A program made the translations under genes and the position numbers. DNA of 64,000 bases. It comes from a virus. Position 1 is the first letter of the stretch, and each line of letters begins with the position of its first letter. The stretch covers positions 1 to 64,000 of IMG/VR virus record IMGVR_UViG_3300020454_000010; one strand, 5' to 3'. Of this stretch, positions 27,101 to 35,200 are shown piece after piece. A model generated the notes under the pieces. That model searched no databases and was not told the DNA's origin. It saw only the letters and a list, made by a program, of their open reading frames with translations.

Positions 27101-28335
27101 GCATCGTTTAGATCAGTTAATAAAGCAAAATTATCCTGCCCCTTAACTGTAAACTGTTGACCAATTAATTTTGCTAGATGAGCATTAGTACAAGTACCAA
27201 TGTTAAATGATAGGTTGCCAGTAACAGCATTATTAATTGTTCCTAAGTCACCAAGACTCTGGATAGCAATTGCAAAGTCACCACCTTCTAGGTTAGCAAA
27301 ATTATCTGTAGTACCATATACTCTGTAAGCATATGGATCATTTGTTAGAGAACTAGTATCAGAGAATGAAATACTACTCGCATCACCAGTCTCACCATAA
27401 GTAATGACAGATTGAGAACCTAAATCCTGTCCAACTTTATCACCAATATAGATGTTATGTGAACCTTCTGCTTCTTGTCCAGCAAAGTTACCTAAGAAAA
27501 TATTAGATTCTGCTTTAGTTTGACCACCTTTTTGGAAGGCACTGTTACCAATAGCAATGTTTCTCTTAGTATCTGCTGCTAAACCAGCTTGATTACCAGC
27601 GTAGTTACCAATGAACATACCCTGACGGTCATTACCATCAGTCTCTAATTTACCTGCTTCTCTACCAACTCTAATTAACTGAGTTCTGAAGTCATAGTTG
27701 TTCTCAATAGTTGAGATACCACTAATAGTTAAGTTCTTAGTAGTCGTAGCATGACTTACATTAATCTGCTCAAACTGTGCAGATGTAGCATTCCAATCAT
27801 TATATGTACCAGCAACACCAGCAATAGCACTGACAAGACCAACTCTGTTTGTAAAGTATGGAGTATCAAGTGTTGATGTAATGCCAAGAGTGGCAATAGT
27901 ACCAATACCATTGATCTGAATATTTCTACCAGTTACCTCGTCATATGAAATATCTCCTGTTACATTTAACTGTCCACCTACTGTTAGGTCACCAGATACA
28001 GTGGCTGCAGATCCAACAACTAAATCAGTTTGAACATTCCAAGATACAATTTGCCCTGAAGGGTTAAGAATAACCGCTTTAGATGCAGTTGGTTTACCAA
28101 AGTCTGCAGGGTTATCGGGCAGCATTTGTGTATAGTACTCACCACCAATCGGTATGGGAGCTGCTGTATTACCCGAAGGGTCACCAATATATAATTTCTT
28201 GTAAGACTTACCAGCACCTACATTTGTAACATCATAGGTGTAAACTAGTTCACCAAAAGATACACCAGTTCCAACTGGTGCTGCGGTTGGTGGAGAGGTT
28301 CCTTGCGTCCTCTTAATTAGAATAGTAGCAGACAT
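21106..28335 (-). CDS. Giant fibre-like structural protein (2,409 residues)
   Basis: This is a multi-domain virion fibre in the position of T4 gp12/wac. Visible parts, in order: an N-terminal region with VTGDISYDEVTGRNIQI typical of cyanophage fibres, then about residues 220-500 with NIAIGNSAF-like repeats resembling the beta-roll of trimeric adhesin (YadA) heads. About 565-1130 holds tandem repeats built on AKITAGVVTSLVGTYATITT. About 1200-1290 holds a module (HTFVSAAS...TFTC...YPRATDP) shared with the 4,898-residue protein. About 1300-1500 is a pectate-lyase-like beta-helix region. About 1565-1760 is a LamG/concanavalin-like domain (FTVEFWAYSN, GVWKHYAI, IDDFRV). The C-terminus ends TWSDSIDGGFF. 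Receptor or surface-sugar binding is inferred from the domains. Confidence 0.82.
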   Translation of the reverse strand: MSATILIKRTQGTSPPTAAPVGTGVSFGELVYTYDVTNVGAGKSYKKLYIGDPSGNTAAPIPIGGEYYTQMLPDNPADFGKPTASKAVILNPSGQIVSWNVQTDLVVGSAATVSGDLTVGGQLNVTGDISYDEVTGRNIQINGIGTIATLGITSTLDTPYFTNRVGLVSAIAGVAGTYNDWNATSAQFEQINVSHATTTKNLTISGISTIENNYDFRTQLIRVGREAGKLETDGNDRQGMFIGNYAGNQAGLAADTKRNIAIGNSAFQKGGQTKAESNIFLGNFAGQEAEGSHNIYIGDKVGQDLGSQSVITYGETGDASSISFSDTSSLTNDPYAYRVYGTTDNFANLEGGDFAIAIQSLGDLGTINNAVTGNLSFNIGTCTNAHLAKLIGQQFTVKGQDNFALLTDLNDAIYLSTGSIGLTDTYGFLVVRAGITTNSGKEDHDQNIGIGRQALWGAGISTNQSNNIAIGAFALYNVMGSDNVAIGNSAGANNTGNNNVIIGKGQDVRYPEQDDQLIIGSGDVKWVSGNSDGWVGIGTTTPTALLDVDGDVNITGVATIPQLDVNDIGIEDIKITAGLATDLAITYAKIQTGIITDQTGTAATITRADFVDVDVEDIKITVGLATDLAVTNLVNQVGIITNAYIDVGVVTSYVGTYSTISVVDIETLDAKQTNITGLAVTDTVGTAATITNVDFINADIEQAKIVAGLATDFDATYFRNEVGLTTNAYITVGVVTSLSGFGVTYTQADFDYMDAVYGKITAGVVTSLVSTYSTITDLDVTRDARVGGALTVTGNTLIKGNLDVEGTTSYLQSAIMQVNDKNIELGVTTSGSASDASASGGGITLKGTTDKTIEWDLTRGAWTVNQKFNPAADDTHDLGTTDREWKDIYIDGTAHLDAADILDAKITAGIITSQVGTYATITVFDTETADLNDVKVTTGIITSLVGTYATITTFDTETADLKDVKITSGIITDIVGTAATITTIDATEGDIVNAKITAGVVTSLVGTYATITTAHITTLSADNLSFTGIAVTDVVGTAATITTLDVQEGDIVNAKITAGVITSIVGTYATITTFDTETADLKDVKITSGIITDIVGTAASITTIDVSDLDALTAKINAGYITSLYDSTGVVGINTQHILSTDDAGTITWREPAQIGIATINAATDVWFVDKHGVDDNAPSRGRTDDRPFKTVAYALSRISNIYDHTFVSAASNAVNVQSGAESGNEKTPNGAVYEQGTGKLTLSFGSAHGLSTADTITLDNNSLTFTCSKDNNGSNHTYPRATDPIAGVTTAVTVINSTSFSLNVGKSPNIIGENEVLTIGGGVYEEVFPLTVPAGLTVKGSGLRATKIKPTTATKQKDGFLLNDRSVVEDLTIAEMYFNTSANEGFAFKFAPGIAVTARSPYVQRVTVFNKGSNVTATDPYGYNSADSNPSSYIAGAGAYIDGSEMAAGSIEAAMLFNEVTFIVPNSQGVVITNGARSEYLNAFTYFASEAIKGVSGSLGIHSAGKTRLRLTGITTVGVGNTVTLFDTDGTTGLGTAVVANYDGTYLEVTGKQTGFEVLNARTAKTVTFNDGAQLDTSVKKFGTASLKLDGTNDSISVPSSGDLGFGTNTDFTVEFWAYSNTTGLSSATLFDLRDNGSDTNGLSLAYRAAGEVDLRVGTTTAITGSGAGIATGVWKHYAIARGGTNTRLFVDGTQRGIKTSDTTDYGASKGLVIGADFDGASNNVTGWIDDFRVEYGVAKYTANFTAPTAELTGDKDTRLLLNFNGANGISTTTDNIVRNQDIRITQAGGGIGTATKVILADYSQFGADMRSVGCAVEYGQKGVIADGEGVSLRMFALNFNQVGAGADITNDPNLAIQANEVTEVNNGDVSYVSIDQRGDFRVGEAFFVDQENGTVSFSQQVTSLQALSSLVITDGSNNSTITPNSGTFGNIQIAGNSIESTSGDINIDPAGAGDINITGDVNILGILTATVIQLDAFQKNDTSIALDDSGSDGTIRFNTDNVEGMRLDANQKLGIGTASPRDRLDVLDTAQFERVNITGVSTYGGDLDINADVDISSNLNVTGVSTFVDDIVIGVAGTVGFATDGHFADSANLTFGHGQDLKIYHTGDNSYIRDDGTGQFIIQSDNYISLQKTNGENLANFITDSRVELFHDNTKRLETTDYGVYVSDTLKTRVAITTNAFIDVGVVTSLTGTAATITTIDVTNLDVLDAKINAGLATNFAITNARIQTGIATEMTFAGFSTFVGIATFQQDVFVAGNLNVIGDVYYDEVQGRNLNVTGISTLNLTVISGVATISDIKIGAGSSSTKIETNSGELVLDSASGQVTIQDNFNVVGYATFKNGLYYRSDQGGSTGIGYSGPNGMGYFEADGRLVSTASTVGFLTTSNYVMTTNAAGVPTWSDSIDGGFF
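24945..26650 (-). repeat. Tandem repeats in the giant fibre gene
   Basis: The encoded unit is about 25-35 residues (AKITAGVVTSLVGTYATITT and variants with SGIITDIVGTAATI). It occurs more than ten times in this stretch, and near-identical DNA copies are visible around 25,000-25,600. A further pair occurs near 21,640-21,790. Such arrays form long shafts in phage fibres. Confidence 0.8.
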
Positions 28336-28551
28336 TTAGTATTCTCCTCCGTCAACAGTAGTGGTTGGCAGAGTGGTCTGTGTTACGAACTTAGCAGACG
28401 CTGAGTCGTAAACTAGAAAACTACCATTTGTTAAGGCATTAGCGTTTACATCGGATAGTAAAACTAGTTTACCTCCACCGCCTCCTCCTCCTAGTGATCC
28501 ACTGGCAATAACCTTAACTTGGCTGCCAGTACCAATTCGTAATGATGGCAT
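28336..28551 (-). CDS. Small Gly-rich fibre-associated protein
   Basis: This is a 71-residue protein with a seven-glycine run (GSLGGGGGGGKLVLL) near residue 20 and a C-terminus TTTVDGGEY that resembles the end of the neighbouring giant fibre (DSIDGGFF). The segment LVYDSASAKFVTQ is typical of cyanophage fibre termini. It lies zero bases from the giant fibre gene. It may be a split-off fibre tip or a fibre attachment piece. Function is inferred from position and similarity of the ends. Confidence 0.6.
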   Translation of the reverse strand: MPSLRIGTGSQVKVIASGSLGGGGGGGKLVLLSDVNANALTNGSFLVYDSASAKFVTQTTLPTTTVDGGEY

Positions 28552-28889
28552 TACCTTGTTACCCCTGCTCTAACATTGATCATTCCTTCAACGACCTTTA
28601 CTTTAGAACCAGTATTGTCTGTCAAAACAACATCATACAAATAGCGACCTGGTCTGATATCGGTTGTTATGCTTGATGCCATAGAGATTTGTATCTCTCC
28701 ATCAGTGGCACTAGATATTGTCGAGGCAAACGCAACATAGCTGTTGCTACCTGCCCACTTCCGCAGTTGTGAATTTACTGAAAAACCCGACAGATTTAGG
28801 GTAGTATTGTTATCGTTATCACCAAGAGCAAATAAATGTTCAAATTCAGTACCCGATTCTATCTGCAAGTTAGAGACAAAAACTGCCAT
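28551..28889 (-). CDS. Small beta-rich structural protein
   Basis: This is a 112-residue protein predicted to be an all-beta, Ig-like domain: alternating strands such as FEHLFALGDNDNNTTLNLSGFSVNSQLRKW and PGRYLYDVVLTDNTGSKVKVVEGMINV. The pattern resembles the N-terminal domain of phage upper-baseplate (BppU-like) proteins. It overlaps the next gene by one base. A minor baseplate or fibre-base protein is likely from its place between structural genes. Confidence 0.6.
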   Translation of the reverse strand: MAVFVSNLQIESGTEFEHLFALGDNDNNTTLNLSGFSVNSQLRKWAGSNSYVAFASTISSATDGEIQISMASSITTDIRPGRYLYDVVLTDNTGSKVKVVEGMINVRAGVTR

Positions 28890-28909
28890 CTTTAATGCTG
28901 ACTATTATC

Positions 28910-29065
28910 CTATAAGGTATTTAGTTTCTTTATCTCTACTAAAAGTGTATCCACCTTGTTTTCGAGTCTTTCTACACTAGCTTTTAGTATTTCTATATCA
29001 TTAACTTCAGAAGGTCCAGCATCACCATAGTGATATTTTAAAAATTCTGTGTGTCCGTCTCTCAT
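28910..29065 (-). CDS. 51-residue coiled-coil protein
   Basis: This is a short frame from ATG 29063-29065, sharing ATGA with the gene upstream. After MRDGHTEFLKYHYGD the C-terminal half (IEILKASVERLENKVDTLL) has a clear heptad pattern of hydrophobic residues, so it probably forms a coiled coil. It may assemble with the preceding coiled-coil protein. No family is recognised. Confidence 0.55.
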   Translation of the reverse strand: MRDGHTEFLKYHYGDAGPSEVNDIEILKASVERLENKVDTLLVEIKKLNTL

Positions 29066-29259
29066 AATTTCTCTACAATTTTTGCGAGCATACTCTTTAT
29101 CTCAGAGATCTCTTCTTTCATACTATCTAGTTCAGCTCTCTCAAGTTGTTTTTTATTTTTTGCTTGCATGTAGGCAGTATAAGAGGAGCTATCGGTGTTT
29201 ACGATAGCTCCTGATTTCTCGTCTCTATACAAGTGTGGGTGTCCTTCAACTCTCTGCAT
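29062..29259 (-). CDS. 65-residue protein with C-terminal coiled coil
   Basis: This protein begins MQRVEGHPHLYRDEKSGAI and ends in a heptad-patterned helix (MKEEISEIKSMLAKIVEKL). A short N-terminal beta segment followed by a coiled coil fits a small oligomeric virion or chaperone protein. From memory, this N-terminal motif recurs in small proteins of other T4-like marine phages. Its start overlaps the stop of the 2,443-residue gene. Confidence 0.6.
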   Translation of the reverse strand: MQRVEGHPHLYRDEKSGAIVNTDSSSYTAYMQAKNKKQLERAELDSMKEEISEIKSMLAKIVEKL

Positions 29260-32200
29260 TATGCTAGTGCTAACGCCCTTACATTTTTAATGATAGGTAT
29301 CTCTGCTTGATTAGTACCATTCATCACAACCTTAATAATAAATCCTGTGAAAGGTGCTAAATCGTTAGCAGTGTACTGATACTCATTCCATCTAGATTCA
29401 GGGTTAATAAACTTATCTGGATTACCGTCAGGACCAGGTAGAGTAAGTCTTACCTTATCTCCAAACCCATCTCCATCAGTGTCTACCAAATTAAAGTAAC
29501 CTGGGAAGAGATCAAATGATTGATCAACTTCACTAGAATCACCTCTGATCAAACTATACATTACTCTGAAATCAACAGATGCAGGTCTAAAGGCATCAAA
29601 GATAACCTTTAATGAAGTTGCAGGTTGTTTAATTTTAATAATCTTAGACATGTAATATGAAGTATGTAAATCTCCATAGATAACATTTGCTCTAGGATCA
29701 ATTGAGTAATCTGCAATAGGTTTGTTAAGTCTATTAGATGAGAATAACATCTTAGCAGTATCAAGGCATAACATTGGAGAACTCCAGAAGTTACCACCAT
29801 TAGACATTGCGATTCTAGTTGTTAGAGATTTATTTCTAAACAAACCAGTTAATTTACTTAACTCATTAACTTCAGATGCAACTATTCTTGTAGTGTCAAG
29901 TTTAGTTTCTTCATTAAGACCAACAGGAATAAATCCAAGATCGGTGAATGAGGTCTCAGAACCATCTACACTAGTTCCACTAACAGTTCTAATGTTCACA
30001 GTAGCACTGTCAGAAGCACCAGGTGTAGTTATATCATACAATGGGGTTATTGTATCATACTGGATGTTTTTGGACGCATGAGCAGCGATACCGCCACCAA
30101 AGACTTCCTCACTGAATGAGAGTTGAGGTACACTGATACCAGAGATATCAACTGACCTACCTTCTCTATCAACTTTAATCAATAAATCATCCATATTTTT
30201 CTCTTGAGATTCTACATCATGTTCAGTATTAATCTTGGTTAGAGAAACTCCACCAAACTCATACTTTTTGATAATAGAACCAGACGCATGGTTGATTGAC
30301 TGGGTATTATTAATACCTCTTACAATACCACCAAGAGTATTGATACCAACGCTAGTATAAGATATAATTTCATTATTAATCAAAGCGTATGCAGTATTTG
30401 CTGCACTAACTAATACTCCTTCAAATACATCGAATCCTGTACTATCTCCAATAGAAATATTGGTAGTAGTAGAATTGACTAAAGTAGATAATGTTGATGG
30501 TAAAGTATTAGGTTCAACGCCACTAATTGCAACTTTGTTTCCTATACCATACATTCCGTGATTGAAGTAAGATACTCTTGCATACTCACCAGTGTAAACA
30601 CTACCAGTAGCATCATATCTGTATACATCAGTTCCAGAATCAACAACTGTACCTGCCTCGTGGAAGTAAGTTAAATCACCACCAGCAGTAAACTCTTCTG
30701 CTTGAATACCAGTTAGATATAGAGTGTCAAGACCTGCAATAGAATTGATACCGATTCTGACTCCAGAACCACTACCACTCATATCAGCAGTTACGACACC
30801 AACCATATCACCAACTTTATATCCATTACCAGCAACAGCAATTGTTGCAGCAGTAATTGTTGAGTTACCAGCACCAACTGTTACTCCTAACTTAAGTCCA
30901 GTTCCTTCACCAGTAATGTTGAAGGTTCTAACTTGTGCTATAGGTGTTCCATAATTAGATCCATTTGTGGTAATACCTACAACACCAGTTGCAGGACCAC
31001 CAGCATCTTCAATAAATCCATAACGGTAACTAGCAGTGCTATCTCCTACCTTTCTACCCTGAGTGAATACTGTTCCAATCAATCCAGCATTTGTTGTGGT
31101 TGTAAAACCAACAGCAGCTTTCTTGGGAAGTGCTTCAATAGGATTTTTATTCAAGGCATTGAGTACACCATTATTAGGTCTAATTGGTGGGTTCTGGAAT
31201 GTAACAACACCATCAGTAGAACTAAATTTCGCTCTATAAATCTTGAATGTCATGTCTTCAAATTGACATGGTGTCCATTCACGACCATTCTGTGACTTGT
31301 AAAGTGAACCAACTAAGAATTGGTTTGAATACACTCTTCCAGAAGCATTAGGTAGAGATTGTGCGTTGATGGCAGTTTGACCCATTTCAGCAGTAAAGAT
31401 CTCATATCCATTTGCAGGAGCACCAACAACTAAAGCATAAGGTTTAGCAGGTTCCAACCAAATTGGAGCAGGGAATGTAAATCTAGTCGCTACAGATGCA
31501 TCAGTTGATACTTCTATATTTGCAGGATCTATCGATACATGTGCATCAGGCGTAAGGATTTCTCCTTTAGGGATGCCAAGTTCCATTGCTCTAATTTGAG
31601 CAAAAGGAGCACGAGTAGGATCGTTATCTTTAGTAGCAAAGAAAACATCAACAGCAGTTACATAAGCACCATGTTCATCCACAACGAATGATTGTGCAAG
31701 AGGATCATCATCCTGACTTTCTACAACAGGTACTGGTACAGGTACTGGTACGGGAACAGGATTTGGAACAGGAACAATAACGGGCACAGGCACATTATTT
31801 GTAACCTCAACAATCTCCGTAACAGTATTATCAATTATTGTAGTGTTCTCAATAATGACAGGAGGTGGTGGTGGAGGTGGTGGGGGCGGTCTTCGGTTAA
31901 TAAAGGTCAGTCCGTAATCACGCTGTACTGTCGTAGTTTCTAGAGTTGTAACTCTAACATCAGTTTGTATTAGTCTTGTAGTTCCTACAGCAGTGTATAT
32001 TGCAGATGCATTTGATATTAAACTACTACCTCTCAATCCAGTTGAGTTTGTATTACTAGATGTAATTCTAAATTCTCTTTCACCTGATCTAACTCTTGCC
32101 AATGGTATGGGTGATGAATTAGGATTTCTAATCCATACAGCTCCGTAGAGATCTCCCCAAGCATCAGTTCTTAAATCAAGATCTGAAATAGTTGCTTGAG

Positions 32201-35200
32201 CACCACTAGTCTCACCAGCAATAATAGTTCCTACAGGTAAATATCCAAAGAAGTCTCCTTGTGCAGCATTAGTTAATGCAGCAAGGTCAATATTGATTGC
32301 AGTAGAACCTTGAGAATATGAATCAGGTAATGTCTCATCCCTGTTCAAAGGATTGGTTTCATAAGTTCTTGTTGGAGATGCAAATGGTCCTTCTTTATGA
32401 TCTGGTCTGCAAAGTCTAAATCTATAAGTTTCTCCATTAACTAACGCTGTAATTGTTTCACCAACAGTGAAAGATCCTGTAACACCTTCTATTCCTATAA
32501 CTTTAGGAATTACATCAACAGTGCTGATATCATCAAAGAATATAAAGTATCTTGCAAAAGGTCTTAGACCAGTACAATCATATTGAATATTTCTAGACCT
32601 AATAAATGGATCAAATGTTTCACTTGCGATGAATGTATTCTCAGAGCGAATATCATCTCTCTCAACACTAGATGACTCGTTGGTGCTTAGTGTCATTTCA
32701 TCGTCACCAAATCCACCATCAACATTTGTTAACGATAGTCTAGTATCATAAGAAGTTCTTCTAATAGTTTGAGTAAAGAGATTCTGTGTTCTTTCTGTAT
32801 GAATCCAGTTATCACTAACAGGTGTAAGACTTAGATCACCGATAAACTTATGTACAAAGAATGGGTTTAGATTTTCAACTCTTGTAGCAAAGTTCTGCTG
32901 AACAAATAGATCATCCTCATAATCTAGTGTGATCATTCTACCAGTCTTTCTAGTATTAGAATCTAATAAATCAAAATCTTGTGATAAATCTAACTGTTCA
33001 GGTGGTAGATTAGTTGCAGGTAGCAACTGCATATCAATAGATTGTAAATCTCTAAGGGGTTTTAATTCTCCTCTTTCCTTATCAACATCAATAGGTGAAG
33101 ATTCATCAACGAACATGGTTGATTTAAATGAATCTGCAAAGAAACCACTCTTAAATCTATCAAGTCCATCAGCATCTTTAACTTGTAAAGTAGCAACTTT
33201 TTGTTCTAATAGAGATAGTGAAGTAACCTTTTCTAAGTTTTCTATTCTATCTTCAATCTTACCAATATCACGCATCGTATATCTACGATTGTCAATCAAA
33301 TAAACTCTAACATTTTCAATATCATAGAGATATGCTGGCATTACAATAGTTGCCAATGTCATACCTGTAGGACAATCTACTGGTGGTTTAGGATTAGCAG
33401 CAGGAGTTCCTTTTTCTACTATTAAAGCACCGCTTGTTTTTAATATTAATTTATCAATTCTACCCAAGTAATGTTTGAATCCAAATTCTGATGATTCGTT
33501 AGGAGTTGCAATCCTTCTAGGAGCATCAGCAAATACTCTACTACCTTGATAGTAAGGAGAGAACGATGCTGAAGCAGGAGTAAAGACAGGAACTCTTGGT
33601 CTAAAATCTAGAGTGTCGCTAGATCTTGTTTGACCTTTACCAATTCTAGGAATATCATGACTAAACCTATCTGAATCATAACTGCTGACAGTAAAGAAAT
33701 CTCCAGTATCTGTAGATGGAACTTCATACCTATCAAACACAACATATAATCTTTTAGATGGAATGTAACCATTATTAACTCTAACAATACTAGAGTAATC
33801 ATAATATTGATCTTTTTGTCCTTTGTCTAAAAGATATAGATCTGTAAGATCTTTATATTTGCCAGGTACAAATGCTTGAAGTGTAGCAACAGCATTTGAC
33901 TCTTGGAAGTTTAAGGTTTCTAATAGATTGAATTTGTCTTCAGTTTTAAATACGACTTCTATTCTACTATTACCAGAGTCAATAGATACAACTCTTGCAA
34001 CAGCGTTTGTATTAGCACCTATAATATCTTCACCAACAAGTGCTTCTGAGAATATACTATCAGTAGAAGTAAATACCAACCTATCTAAAACAGGAGCATT
34101 TTTATCTAATGATTCGTAGATAGAAATTACTTCATTGACATCAGGATAATTTAAACATATCTTTTGATCTTGTACTCTAGTACCATATAGTTGACTATTA
34201 GTTAATCCATCATTTAAAGTTTGTCCAGCAGTTGTACCAGAACCTTCGTTATTTGAATATGTTACATCAATAGTTTCACTCTTTTGGAAGTTTTTAACTT
34301 TGTTCTTGATATTGCTCTTAGCAACAGTCACATTAACTTTAACATTGCTTTGAGAGAAAGTTAGACCATTGATAGTTAAAGTATTAGAAGTAATTACTAC
34401 TTGAGATGAATCAATCTGTGCAATAGTTTTGTTAGAATATTGTACTTGATATCTCTCTTGATCAAAGGCAACAAAAGTACAATCATCTATACCTACTGAT
34501 GCAATAGGTACTACAAGAACACCATTAGCATCAGTGGATTCTCCTGTTACTTGCTCAGATAAAAGAATTTCAGATCCAGTAAAATCAAGATCAGAAATAT
34601 GTTTCTTTGGTAGAGGTAAAAATAAACCAGTGTTATCTTGAGAACCTAAATCCTGAACACCTATCCTAAATTGTCCTTCATAGGTACTACCAGGCAGTCC
34701 ACCATCAAATAGGTTACTAACATCATTAATTGCCACAACGGTCATATCAGAACCATCTGTAGCAACTAGAGATACAACATTCTGTCTTACTAAAGCAGAA
34801 CCCTGCAATTGATATCTAATAATATCACCAGGTTTAAATCTTTCAAAAGTTCTACCAGGACAACTTACTACACCACCAGTAGTAATTCTGACTGAATCAG
34901 TAGGAGTAAATCCAAAAGGAACTTTATCAACTAATTTTTTATTGGCAGTGAATGAATTTCCAGACTGTGAAATCTTAGAGACATCATCAATATCATAAGA
35001 TTGAACTCTCTCAATAGTTCTACTAAGATTCTGTTTTCTACCATTAACAATTATTTGCTCACCTGCTTGGAAATTTCCAGATGTTTGAGTTACTGTTATT
35101 GAACTACTACCTGCACCACTAACAGCATACGCTGTAGCACCACTCTCATTACCTTCTATGAATGCAGAAACATTTACTTGATTTGCTGTTACATTATCAT

